DNA of 64,000 nt from Arthrobacter rhizophilus (GTDB lineage: Bacteria; Actinomycetota; Actinomycetes; Actinomycetales; Micrococcaceae): contig NZ_JAPFFT010000017.1 in the NCBI RefSeq assembly GCF_026241105.1, positions 46,764-110,763 of the forward strand, read 5' to 3'. A model generated the notes under the pieces. That model made no database searches and had not been told where the DNA came from. It saw nothing but the letters and a program-made list of their open reading frames with translations. This document shows positions 26,361-34,839 of this stretch, piece by piece; positions within the stretch are counted from its first letter, which is position 1, and the number at the start of each line of letters is the position of its first letter. The position numbers and the translations under genes are program-made.

Positions 26361-27221
26361 TTAAATGATCCGGTAGCTCAGGATCCGTGTTCCGCCGGAA
26401 TCGTCACCGTCGTCGGGAGCAGCATGAAACAGTAGCCCGGATTCATCCGCGGTGACCGTGACGGGATTGCGGGTGATGACGTGACTGGCAGCGCTGAACA
26501 CGCTGACGGGGACGTCCCGCCTGATCCTTTGCCGAAGTGGTTCCACCAAGGCCAGTCCCCCGAGTTCAAGCGAGCTGCCACCAGCCTGAGGCAGCAGTGA
26601 AATACCGCTGCACAGCAACAGTCCGGGACCAAGGAGTTGGGCGTCCTGGTAGTCAACGAAATGGCCGGGGTTCTCCCACTGGTCCAGCAAACGGCCCTCT
26701 GTATCCCAGGTGTAGAAGTGCCGGGAACCCCAGCTTCCACCGAAGACGAGGTCCAGTCCGGGATCACGGAGGATCCAGCCAATGTGGTCGTCCACGCGGA
26801 ACCGCTCGCGAACCTCGAAGCTGACCGGATCGATCGTGTAGACGATGCTCCGGCTCCGGGCCCGGTATTCGGCCACTGAGACCCACACATGGTCGCCGTC
26901 GAAATCGATACCGCCGGGGTGGTACACCGTGTCCTCGCCCACGGGGATATCCCGTAGCAGCCCGCCGTCCGGGTCGAGGACGAAGACGTGCCCGCTCCCC
27001 CGCCCGGGAGTGCGCAGTGCCGGATCAGCCGCAGGGCGCGGCGGATCGAGGATTTCAACAGAAGACAGGAATGTCAGTCCCCTGGCGAAAGCCATGCCCT
27101 GCGGGTGGTGGGTCGGGAAGTCGAGGTGGACTTCCCCGAGCAACTCAAAACGGCTCCGCCGGTCAATCCCGGAAACAGCGTCGGCGAGCCGGGTGCGTGT
27201 CTCAGTTGCCGGCGTCGGCAC
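26361..27221 (-). CDS. DUF6454 family protein
   Basis: A 286-residue protein with beta-propeller-like repeats: HHPQGMAFARGLTFLSSVEI, GHVFVLDPDGGLLRDIPVGE, YHPGGIDFDGDHVWVSVAEY, and SWGSRHFYTWDTEGRLLDQW. This fits DUF6454, a family seen beside glycerophosphodiesterases; its activity is unknown. GTG 27221 has GGAGG upstream and overlaps the preceding fusion-enzyme gene by 20 bp, so it is the last gene of the six-gene operon. No signal peptide is visible, so the protein is probably cytosolic. A role in sensing or processing the imported phosphodiester is inference. Confidence 0.82.
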   Translation of the reverse strand: MPTPATETRTRLADAVSGIDRRSRFELLGEVHLDFPTHHPQGMAFARGLTFLSSVEILDPPRPAADPALRTPGRGSGHVFVLDPDGGLLRDIPVGEDTVYHPGGIDFDGDHVWVSVAEYRARSRSIVYTIDPVSFEVRERFRVDDHIGWILRDPGLDLVFGGSWGSRHFYTWDTEGRLLDQWENPGHFVDYQDAQLLGPGLLLCSGISLLPQAGGSSLELGGLALVEPLRQRIRRDVPVSVFSAASHVITRNPVTVTADESGLLFHAAPDDGDDSGGTRILSYRII

Positions 27222-28749
27222 TTACTTTCCTCCACAGTTCGTATAGCTCGGCGGAATACTCCGGACGGACCGCAAGCACCCCACCATGTTCGGGGAACAT
27301 GTCCGTCTCACCCTCGGAGTTGAGGACAACGCCCCCGGCCTCATGAACTATAAGCGTGGCGGCCAAGTGGTCGATCGGGCTGAAGCCGCCGATAATGGCT
27401 CCCGCACCGCGTCCGGCGGCGACGCCCACCACGGTCATGGTGGCTGACCCCATGATCCGCATGATGCTGTGCCGCTCGCCAAGCTCCTCAAGAAGCTCCA
27501 GCATGCCCGGCCACGGCAAGTGCCCCGCCAGTTCCGTCGCCACCACGGTTCCTGCCAAAGGCGCCGGCGAAACTCCCGCAGGAGCCAGCAACAGCGGCTG
27601 CCCGTTCAAGCGGGCACCCCAGCCAGCCACGGCTTCGAAAATCTCGCCACGCCACGGGTCCGCGACGACGGCCACCTCGGGCCTGCGGTCCACAGCCAAG
27701 GCAAGCGAGAACGCCGTCCAGGGAATGTGGTTCACGTAGTTAGTGGTTCCGTCGACCGGATCAAGGTACCAACACGGTGCGCCGGGCACGGCGACTCCGC
27801 CCATTTCTTCGCCAACCACGGTGTGGCCGGGAAGGCGGGCAGCAATCACTTCGCGGACGTAGCGCTCGACGGCGACATCCACTTCCGTGACCAGGTCAGC
27901 AGGGTGCGCCTTGGTAGAGACCTGGCCGCGATCAGCGTCGCGCATGTACCCGACGGCCCACCCGGCAAGTTCCAGGGCGACTTTCCGGGACTCGAGAACC
28001 TCGTCCCCGGCCAGCGCCTTGGGCGCCTGGGCCGAAGACCATGCTTCGCGATCTTCGGCGATGGCGCTTTGCAACAGATCCAGCTGGTTGCTGGTGATCG
28101 AATCCACGCCAAGTCCCAGCGCCCAGCGCATGGACTCCAAGTCATCCACGGTCCAGCAGGAAACCTTCGCCCCCGCGGAGTGAATCTGTTCCACCATGTC
28201 CTTGCTGAGAACCACGTATTCGGAATTGACGAACTCGGGATTCAGTTCGGCCAGCAGGTCTTCCGGCGGGGCGACCCTTTTGTTCCACGGCAGCCAGATC
28301 CGGGCATCCTTGTCCAGTGCGCGGATGGTGCGCATTCCGTCCAGGTTCCCGCACCAGGACACTGCCACGCCGCTTTCGCGTACGACGGCGGCAGCCGCCT
28401 CGGCAGGGCCCGGCTCGTCCATGTCGATGAGCAGCGTAGACGGGCTGCCGCGGAAAAGTTCGAGGGCTTCGGAGAGCAGCGGGATGCGTTCTTCTCCGGC
28501 GCCCAACTGGCTGATCCGCTCATAGTCGACGCCTGCGGCGTCGCAGTCCAGACCCCAGATCCTGAGGAGGGAAGCGTCGTGGAGCAGGATCACTTGCCCG
28601 TCCTTCGTGACCCTGACATCCACTTCCACGAGGTCCGCGCCCGCTTCGATGGCTGAGGCGATCGCAGGCAGAGTGTTTTCCAGGAAGTTGCTGGAATCAC
28701 CACGGTGGGCGGTGGCGCGGGTCTTTTCGGTGGCTGCGATGCGGCTCAA
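27202..28749 (-). CDS. Glycerophosphodiester phosphodiesterase - inositol monophosphatase fusion
   Basis: A 515-residue two-domain enzyme. Residues about 10-235 form a GDPD domain: TAHRGDSSNFLENT, DLVEVDVRVTKDGQVILLHD and a C-terminal GVDSITSNQLDLL. Residues about 255-510 form an inositol-monophosphatase domain: PADLVTEVDVAVERYVREVI, VVGEEMGG, WYLDPVDGTTNYVNHIPW and GGFSPIDHLAATLI. Metal-binding residues of both domains are present. The fusion would split a glycerophosphodiester and then dephosphorylate a sugar or inositol phosphate, fitting glycerophosphoinositol as substrate. It is made in one operon with a complete ABC importer. There is no signal peptide, so it acts after uptake. Confidence 0.9.
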   Translation of the reverse strand: MSRIAATEKTRATAHRGDSSNFLENTLPAIASAIEAGADLVEVDVRVTKDGQVILLHDASLLRIWGLDCDAAGVDYERISQLGAGEERIPLLSEALELFRGSPSTLLIDMDEPGPAEAAAAVVRESGVAVSWCGNLDGMRTIRALDKDARIWLPWNKRVAPPEDLLAELNPEFVNSEYVVLSKDMVEQIHSAGAKVSCWTVDDLESMRWALGLGVDSITSNQLDLLQSAIAEDREAWSSAQAPKALAGDEVLESRKVALELAGWAVGYMRDADRGQVSTKAHPADLVTEVDVAVERYVREVIAARLPGHTVVGEEMGGVAVPGAPCWYLDPVDGTTNYVNHIPWTAFSLALAVDRRPEVAVVADPWRGEIFEAVAGWGARLNGQPLLLAPAGVSPAPLAGTVVATELAGHLPWPGMLELLEELGERHSIMRIMGSATMTVVGVAAGRGAGAIIGGFSPIDHLAATLIVHEAGGVVLNSEGETDMFPEHGGVLAVRPEYSAELYELWRKVSADAGN

Positions 28750-29822
28750 CGTGCAGCGCCCGATTCGGCTACGAGCCGCCCGTCCCGGAAGGTCATGGCC
28801 TTGCGAATCTCCGCGTAGGTCTGCTGGCCCGGCTGCATGAGTTCGCCCGTGACGAAGCTGCGGAGCTGAGCATCTGCCCTGCGCAAGTACACCTCCTGGA
28901 AATGTCCGCGGGGGACAACCCTTTCAACCGTCGCCGGGAGTGCGCCGTCGAACGGCACGTCATGCAGGATGACGTCCTCCGGTCGGATCCCTAGGATATC
29001 CCCGCCCGCTGAGATGAGTCCGTTGTTGAGCGAGCCCTCCACGCGGTTCATACTGCCGATGAAAGTGGCCACAAACTCGGTTTCCGGGCGCGCATAGAGG
29101 GCCTCCGGGGTGCTGTATTGCTCGATCCTGCCCGCATTCATGACGGCGATCCGGTCGGACATGGACATCGCCTCTTCCTGGTCGTGCGTGACGATGACCG
29201 TGGTGATGCCCAACTCCTGCTGGATCTTGCGGATGTCTTCGCGCACTTTGACACGCAGTTTCGCGTCCAGGTTGCTCAGCGGCTCGTCAAGGAGCAGGAG
29301 CTTCGGTTCCTGGACCAGGGCCCGGGCCAAAGCCACGCGTTGCTGCTCACCGCCGGAAATGCGCGCCGGCTTGGAATCCTTGTGGTGCAACAGGCTGACC
29401 AGTTCCAGGACGGTTTCCACCCGGTCATTGATCTCGGCCTTGGACATCTTGCGCAACTTCAGCGGGAAGCCGATGTTCTTGGCCACGGTCATGTGGGGCC
29501 ACAGGGCGTAGTTCTGGAACACCATCGCGCTGGGGCGGTTCTCCGCGCCCAAGTGGGACACTTCCTGGCCTTCCACCTCGATGGAGCCGGCGTCGGGTTC
29601 CAGGAAGCCGGCGATCATCCGCAGCGTAGTGGTCTTGCCGCAGCCGGAGGGGCCCAGCAAGGACACGAGTTCGCCCTCGTTCACTGACAGGTCCAAGTTG
29701 TCGATGATCGTACGGCCGCCGAGGATCTTGTGGAGGCCGCGGATGGTCAGTCCACCGCCAGCCGCGGCGCCCGGCTCGGTGGTGCTGGCCGGTGGTTCAG
29801 TCAATGGTTCATGAATTGTCAT
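28746..29822 (-). CDS. ABC transporter ATPase (PotA/UgpC type)
   Basis: A 358-residue ATPase: Walker A SLLGPSGCGKTTTLRM, Q-loop VFQNYALWPHMTV, signature RISGGEQQRVALARALVQEP, Walker B LLLLDEPLSNLDAKL, H-loop VIVTHDQEEAMSM, then a C-terminal TOBE-like domain. It energises the importer encoded by the three genes upstream. The stop overlaps the GDPD-IMPase start by four bases. ATPases of this type serve spermidine, Fe3+, maltose or glycerol-3-phosphate importers; the neighbours favour a glycerophosphodiester. Confidence 0.94.
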   Translation of the reverse strand: MTIHEPLTEPPASTTEPGAAAGGGLTIRGLHKILGGRTIIDNLDLSVNEGELVSLLGPSGCGKTTTLRMIAGFLEPDAGSIEVEGQEVSHLGAENRPSAMVFQNYALWPHMTVAKNIGFPLKLRKMSKAEINDRVETVLELVSLLHHKDSKPARISGGEQQRVALARALVQEPKLLLLDEPLSNLDAKLRVKVREDIRKIQQELGITTVIVTHDQEEAMSMSDRIAVMNAGRIEQYSTPEALYARPETEFVATFIGSMNRVEGSLNNGLISAGGDILGIRPEDVILHDVPFDGALPATVERVVPRGHFQEVYLRRADAQLRSFVTGELMQPGQQTYAEIRKAMTFRDGRLVAESGAAR

Positions 29823-29853
29823 GGGGTCTCTGTCTGACGTTGAGCGCAGGGCG

Positions 29854-30723
29854 CTATTTGATCTGGAAGCCCTCGGCGAGCTGGCCGCCGAGGATGTGCT
29901 TGTGCGCCGCGAGCATGAGGGCTACGGAGGGGATGGCCAGCAGAATGGAGAAAACGGCCGCCACCTGGGTGGGGTAGTTCAGCACCAGGCTGTACATCTG
30001 GGTGGGCATGGTCATGAAGGCCGGCGCACCCACCAGGTACGTTCCTTGCGCTTCGTCGAAGGACGCCAGGAAGGACATCACTGCGGCGACGATGATCCCG
30101 GGCAATGCCATGGGGAGCGTCACTGAAGCGAACACGCGCAGTTTGGAGGCTCCGGCGTCGCGGGCTGCTTCCTCCAGGTTTCGCGGCACGGCAGCGAACG
30201 CTGCCGCGGGGATCCAGGTCATGAAAACCACGGTTCCCAACACGTGCACCACCAGGATTCCCAGCACGGTGTTCATCAGGTTCAACGCGTAGAACAGCGC
30301 CGCGAGGGTGACGAACAATCCCATCTTGGGGAAGGCGTTGGTCGCGAACAGGCTGATCAGGAAGAACCGGCGTCCGGGAAAATCAAAGCGGGCAAAGGCG
30401 TAGGCCGCAGGCAAACAAATGATTGCAGAAACCAGGACCGTCAGCGGAGCGAAGAACAGGGAGTTCTGCACCGCGACGCCGAGTGCGCCGTCGTTGATGA
30501 CAACCTGCCACCAGCGCAGCGTCCAATCGTCGGGAAGGAGGTTGGGAAACGTCCAGTTACCGGCGAAAGCGCGGACACCCAGCCAGAGCAACGGGCCCAG
30601 GATGAAAACCACCATGAGGACCACGAACAGGACCACCAGGGCGCTGCGGACCATCGAGTCCAACGTGAGCGGCCGGCGGGTGCGGGACGCAGGCCCGGTG
30701 CGGGAATCAGTAATGATAGCCAT
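29854..30723 (-). CDS. ABC transporter permease (PotC-like)
   Basis: A 289-residue integral membrane protein with about six TM segments and the importer loop EEAARDAGASKLRVFASVTL followed by PMALPGI. The N-terminus (MAIITDSRTGPASRTRRPL) is cytosolic. ATG 30723 overlaps the stop of the other permease (ATGA). It forms the channel with that permease. Confidence 0.92.
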   Translation of the reverse strand: MAIITDSRTGPASRTRRPLTLDSMVRSALVVLFVVLMVVFILGPLLWLGVRAFAGNWTFPNLLPDDWTLRWWQVVINDGALGVAVQNSLFFAPLTVLVSAIICLPAAYAFARFDFPGRRFFLISLFATNAFPKMGLFVTLAALFYALNLMNTVLGILVVHVLGTVVFMTWIPAAAFAAVPRNLEEAARDAGASKLRVFASVTLPMALPGIIVAAVMSFLASFDEAQGTYLVGAPAFMTMPTQMYSLVLNYPTQVAAVFSILLAIPSVALMLAAHKHILGGQLAEGFQIK

Positions 30724-31685
30724 CAGACTTTCCCCTGTTCCTTGGCGGAACGGAAGTTTGCCCACACGTAAAGCGCGGCAATTCCGGAGGCAATCAGGAA
30801 CACAGTGAAGGCCATGACAGCGGACTGCTGTGGCTGGTTGAAGGCAGAGAAGTAGTTGGACATGTCCACTCCGAGCATGTTCGGCGAATTGGGCCCTGTG
30901 AAGTAAGGGACCGTGAACGATCCAACGATTCCGATGGCGGTAAACGTCGTCGCGATGATGATCGGAACAGCGGCCATGGGAACGATCACCGAGACGATTG
31001 TGCGCAGGGAGCCGGCACCGGCGTCGCGGGCTGCTTCGATCATGGCGTTTGGCACGGACTGTAGCCCGGAGGAGACCATGAGCACCGCGAAAGGAAGCGA
31101 AGTCCACACCGAGCCGATGATGACCGTGACCATGGTGAAGGCCCACACGGGGAAGTCGAGTCCGAAGAGGGCGAAGACGCTCCGCAGGAAACCCGTACCG
31201 GAATAGAAGGTCAGGATCGCCCAGGAAGCGATGACCACCGGGATGAACAGCGGCACAATCGCAAGGCCGGAGAGCAGGCGGGCCATTCGGCCACCCTTGA
31301 GCTTGAGGTAGAGCCCGATCCCCAGGGCCAGGAAGAGGACCGTTACAGTGCTCACGAGAGTCACAATGACCGTGACGAGGAGGTCCCCGAGGAAACGCTT
31401 GTTGGTGAACATCTCCTGGTATGCCGCCAGGGTTCCCCACCAGGCGTCCGCCTCGTGCACGTTCTGGCCAATGGTGGCGATCGTGTGGTTCAACCCGCCG
31501 GTCAGTCCGATGCTGAAGCCGAAGGCGAGCACGATCGGGAAGCCGATAAAGAGCGCGATCAGCAAGATCGGCGGGAGGGCCATGAAAAACCCGACGGCGC
31601 GCTGGCCTAGGCGCTTCGGTCGCCCGATGCGAGCCGGCGGAACCTTAGGTTCCAGTTCCGCCGGCTTGTGCAGCGTTGTTGTCAC
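30723..31685 (-). CDS. ABC transporter permease (PotB-like)
   Basis: A 320-residue integral membrane protein with six to seven TM segments and the EAA loop IEAARDAGAGSLRTIVSVIV. GTG 31685 overlaps the binding-protein stop (GTGA). It pairs with the next permease downstream in the operon. Confidence 0.92.
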   Translation of the reverse strand: MTTTLHKPAELEPKVPPARIGRPKRLGQRAVGFFMALPPILLIALFIGFPIVLAFGFSIGLTGGLNHTIATIGQNVHEADAWWGTLAAYQEMFTNKRFLGDLLVTVIVTLVSTVTVLFLALGIGLYLKLKGGRMARLLSGLAIVPLFIPVVIASWAILTFYSGTGFLRSVFALFGLDFPVWAFTMVTVIIGSVWTSLPFAVLMVSSGLQSVPNAMIEAARDAGAGSLRTIVSVIVPMAAVPIIIATTFTAIGIVGSFTVPYFTGPNSPNMLGVDMSNYFSAFNQPQQSAVMAFTVFLIASGIAALYVWANFRSAKEQGKV

Positions 31686-32842
31686 TGGCCAGGAACCTTC
31701 TGGTCCCAGAGGTTGTTCAGGTCTTTGCCCATCTGGTCGAAGTAGCCCTTACGCAGGTTGTTCGTGTCTGCGTCCTTGAACTTCTCCTTCACATCTGCTG
31801 GCAGCTTGTCCAGGCTGATGGCCGGGAAGCCGGACATTTCCTTGATGATCATGGACTGCGCGTCCGGCGTCAGGACGAAGTTGGCAAGCTTCAGGGCCGC
31901 TTCCTGACGGGGCGAGGACTTGGGAATGCCGAGGTAGGCAGCGCCGCCGGTGAAGGACGGGTTGCTGATCTGGGTTGCCTTCACGGTGGACGGAATCTGG
32001 CCGTTGGTCGAGCCGGTGATGAACTGGTCCGACCAGACGGGGGCCATGGAGATCTGTCCCTTGGCAAGCAGGTCAAGGGTCTGCTGGTTGCCGTTGGGGT
32101 AGACCCCGCTCTGGAAGACGGAGGAGTTGAGGTCCTTCAGTGCCGCGAAGCCCTGGTCCCAGTACTTCTCGAGGTCCTTCTCGTAACCGACGGCCATCTT
32201 TGCGCGGGCGTCGGCCGGGACGAACTTGTCCAAAACCGTGGCAACGAATGCGCCACCGGATCCTCCGGACTTGGGCGAGTTGTAGGTGAACTTGCCCGGG
32301 TTTGCCTTGATCCAGGCGAGCAGTTCGTCGAGAGTCTTCGGCGGGGTGGCGACAGTCTTGGTGTCATATGCCAGGAGCACTGCGGACCCGCGGTACGGGA
32401 TGCCGCCCGTGCCACCGGCTTTGATGACGTCCTGCGGGACATCGTTCAGGGCCGAAATCGTCTGGGAGCTCACGGAGGTCAACAGGTTGGCTGCGGAGGC
32501 CTTGGAGACGAAGCCGCCGTCCACCAGGTCAAAGTCAGGTTCCTTGTTCTGTTCCGTGGCGCTGGTCAGTTTCGCCAGTGTCTGGGCGTCGTGCTCGCCG
32601 TGCAGATCCAGCGTGACCTTCACGTGGTAGCCGGGATTGGCCTTTTCGAACGCGGGGACAAGGCTCTTTTCCCACAGGTTCTGGACGTTGGTGTCCCCAC
32701 TGATGAACACGGTGACGGTCTTGTCCGGTGATGCGCTGGCGCCATTGTTTTGGGCCGATGCGGTACTGCTTTGCGCGCAGCCGGTCACAGCGGTGGCTGC
32801 AACTACGGCGACGGCGGCCGCTGCTAGGAAGCGGTTGGTCAT
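31682..32842 (-). CDS. ABC transporter substrate-binding lipoprotein
   Basis: A 386-residue solute-binding protein. The signal peptide ends in the lipobox TAVTGC, then a Ser/Ala/Asn-rich linker. The mature protein has KTVTVFISGDTNVQNLWEKS, ANPGYHVKVTLDLHGEHDAQ and SAVLLAYDTKTVATPPKTLD, typical of the spermidine/Fe3+/sugar-type (cluster D) binding proteins. It is the first gene of a six-gene operon with two permeases, an ATPase, the GDPD-IMPase fusion and the DUF6454 gene. The ligand is inferred from those enzymes as a glycerophosphodiester. Promoter elements in the 165-bp upstream gap are not clear. Confidence 0.9.
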   Translation of the reverse strand: MTNRFLAAAAVAVVAATAVTGCAQSSTASAQNNGASASPDKTVTVFISGDTNVQNLWEKSLVPAFEKANPGYHVKVTLDLHGEHDAQTLAKLTSATEQNKEPDFDLVDGGFVSKASAANLLTSVSSQTISALNDVPQDVIKAGGTGGIPYRGSAVLLAYDTKTVATPPKTLDELLAWIKANPGKFTYNSPKSGGSGGAFVATVLDKFVPADARAKMAVGYEKDLEKYWDQGFAALKDLNSSVFQSGVYPNGNQQTLDLLAKGQISMAPVWSDQFITGSTNGQIPSTVKATQISNPSFTGGAAYLGIPKSSPRQEAALKLANFVLTPDAQSMIIKEMSGFPAISLDKLPADVKEKFKDADTNNLRKGYFDQMGKDLNNLWDQKVPGQ

Positions 32843-33007
32843 GGTGTTCCTTCATCTCGTCTCGAAAAGTCCCGCAAATGCAGGAACCACCATCCAAGGT
32901 CAAAGTGAAGGAGCGGGTCACGGGTCATGAATCCGCGGTTAACCGGAAACAGAATTAACGCGAATATGTCAGGACATACGAACAACAGTACGAAACGCGC
33001 ACGTGCA

Positions 33008-33892
33008 CTACGCGGGGGTTCGCCGCCTTGCGATCGTCAAGAACGCGACCAAGACGGCTATCGCTACGGCCAGGACCAGGCTGACCGGTCCGGTGCCCCA
33101 ATCGAGTCCCCCGCGGTCAGGGGAAACGGCGGTCCAGTCGGCGAAGGACGCACCCAATGGCCGGGTCAGGATGTACGCGGACCAAAAGGCCGGGATCGCT
33201 GCCAGCAGGCGGCGCAAGTGGGCAAGCGCGGGGACCGCAATAGCAACTGCGAACATGATGCCTGAGGCAAGGTAGCCGAGGCCCAGCGTGTAGGCGGTCA
33301 GGTCCCCGGTAGCCGTGCCGAGTGCGAAGGTTGTCAGCACCGCAGCCCAGTAGAAGGACTCCCGACGCCGGGTGGTGATGCTGTGAATGGAGAGAGTCTT
33401 CTCCCTCTGGTGCCAGAGCACGAAAACGACGGCGAGCGCCACGGCGAAGAACAGGGTCGACGCCAGGTAGGGAACGCCGAGCCCCACATGCACCGCGTCG
33501 GCAGCCATAGTGCCGAACACACTGACCATCGCGACGGCGGTCCAGTAAACCCAAGGAATGTATCGGCGGACCGAGAACTGCAAGACCAACGAAATCAGCA
33601 ATGCTGCGAACCCCAAGGACAAGGCGATCTCGGGTTCGAACCGGTGGACGAGGAAGTCGGACGTCGTTTCGCCCATCCCGGTGGTGAGGATCTTCACTAC
33701 CCAGAACAAAAGGGTGACCTCTGGGACCTTCGAGGCGGCGGCTCGGGAGACTGCGTTCTTCTGTTTTCCGTCGGCTGCTACGGCGTCCTCGACCCGCGGG
33801 CTGGCGGTCAGTTCTTCGGGCATCATGGCCCCATTGTTCATGGCCTTCCCGAACGTTTCCCGAAAATGACGCGGGGCGCCAGGATCGGACAT
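33008..33892 (-). CDS. COG4705-type membrane-anchored protein
   Basis: A 294-residue protein with about eight TM segments after a soluble N-terminus. Conserved motifs are KVPEVTLLFWVVKILTTGMG, ETTSDFLVHR, YIPWVYWTAVAMVSVFGTMA, EKTLSIHSITTRRRESFYWA, GTATGDLTAYTLGLGYLASG and AYILTRPLGASFADW. The repeated E-x-T-S-D / G-D-L-T motif suggests an internal duplication. The family is conserved in bacteria; its function is uncertain. The start could also be at an internal ATG (MMPEELTAS). Confidence 0.85.
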   Translation of the reverse strand: MSDPGAPRHFRETFGKAMNNGAMMPEELTASPRVEDAVAADGKQKNAVSRAAASKVPEVTLLFWVVKILTTGMGETTSDFLVHRFEPEIALSLGFAALLISLVLQFSVRRYIPWVYWTAVAMVSVFGTMAADAVHVGLGVPYLASTLFFAVALAVVFVLWHQREKTLSIHSITTRRRESFYWAAVLTTFALGTATGDLTAYTLGLGYLASGIMFAVAIAVPALAHLRRLLAAIPAFWSAYILTRPLGASFADWTAVSPDRGGLDWGTGPVSLVLAVAIAVLVAFLTIARRRTPA

Positions 33893-34003
33893 GAGTCCTC
33901 AAGCGAATTCCGTCGATCGGAAGGGACAGAATTCCCCTCGTCAAACCCTTCGATCCGTGCTCTGATGAATAGCACATACAGGGATTTCGCACAGGGAGCC
34001 ACC

Positions 34004-34468
34004 GTGAGCAGCAATCTCGAACCGCTGATTCCACCTCGTCCGGCTACACGAACGGCCTTGGTCATCCTTAGTGGCTTCACTGCGGCATTGTGTTGGTGGA
34101 TTGCAATAGCCGGAGTCGTGAACAGCGCGGCCGGTATCATCTTCCTGGCGATTCCAGTCCTGGCAACTATCGCAACACTCAGGGCCGCACGCCATCGGCC
34201 CCCGCCCCATAAGGCACAACACGTCAATCAATTGCAACACCAGAGGGCACACGGTGCACTATCTGCGCATCGCAAATCCGTAGTGGTCCTCTGCGGCTTC
34301 ACTGCGGTGTTGTGCTGGTGGATCGCGATAGTCGCAGTGGTGAACATCGCGGCCGGTACCGTCGTCCTGACCGTCCCGGTACTGGCAACCATCGGAACTG
34401 TCCTAGCCGCACGATATAGGGGGCGCCGACTTCGTGACGGCCATCGGAGCTTGGACGCCGCCGCCTAA
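34004..34468 (+). CDS. Small membrane protein made of two tandem repeats
   Basis: A 154-residue protein containing two near-identical modules of about 48 residues. Module 1 (about residues 18-65) has GFTAALCWWIAIAGVVNSAA and IPVLATIATLRAARHR. Module 2 (about 91-138) has GFTAVLCWWIAIVAVVNIAA and VPVLATIGTVLAARYRG. Each module is a two-helix membrane hairpin. A His/Gln-rich loop (HKAQHVNQLQHQRAHG) separates them. The DNA of the modules is also similar, so the duplication is fairly recent. GTG 34004 has GGGAG upstream; an earlier in-frame ATG at 33965 is possible. No known family recognised. Confidence 0.75.
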   Translation: MSSNLEPLIPPRPATRTALVILSGFTAALCWWIAIAGVVNSAAGIIFLAIPVLATIATLRAARHRPPPHKAQHVNQLQHQRAHGALSAHRKSVVVLCGFTAVLCWWIAIVAVVNIAAGTVVLTVPVLATIGTVLAARYRGRRLRDGHRSLDAAA

Positions 34469-34521
34469 CACCGGTAACGAACCCTCAAGCAAGTCAGCCG
34501 CATCCGCGGGATAATGGTTAC

Positions 34522-34839
34522 ATGGCCAATCAAGATCTGGATCCTTGGGATGAGTTCGACAGGCTCACGCCCGCAGGACACGATCGTGTCGAGGGACACC
34601 CCGGAGGGGAACCCTTGGGCTTTGGCTTCCAGACGGGCGTGCGCAGCGCAAGCGTGGCCTTCGGATTCGCCGTCTACGCGCTGGTCCTGGGAACCATACT
34701 TGTCCTGGTCGGTGCCATCGACTTTATCGGCAAGGGCGAGTTGCTGTGGCTGGGATTGATGGCACTCGTCGAGGCCGCCTTCATCTACGGCTTCATCCAG
34801 TTGGCGCACCAAGCGCGCAACCGGCGCTCAAACCCCTAG
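34522..34839 (+). CDS. Small hypothetical membrane protein
   Basis: A 105-residue protein: an acidic N-terminus (DLDPWDEFDRLTPAGHD), then two TM segments (AVYALVLGTILVLVGAI and LLWLGLMALVEAAFIYGFI) and a basic tail. No family is recognised. It is convergent with the beta-propeller gene and overlaps its end by four bases. Confidence 0.7.
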   Translation: MANQDLDPWDEFDRLTPAGHDRVEGHPGGEPLGFGFQTGVRSASVAFGFAVYALVLGTILVLVGAIDFIGKGELLWLGLMALVEAAFIYGFIQLAHQARNRRSNP

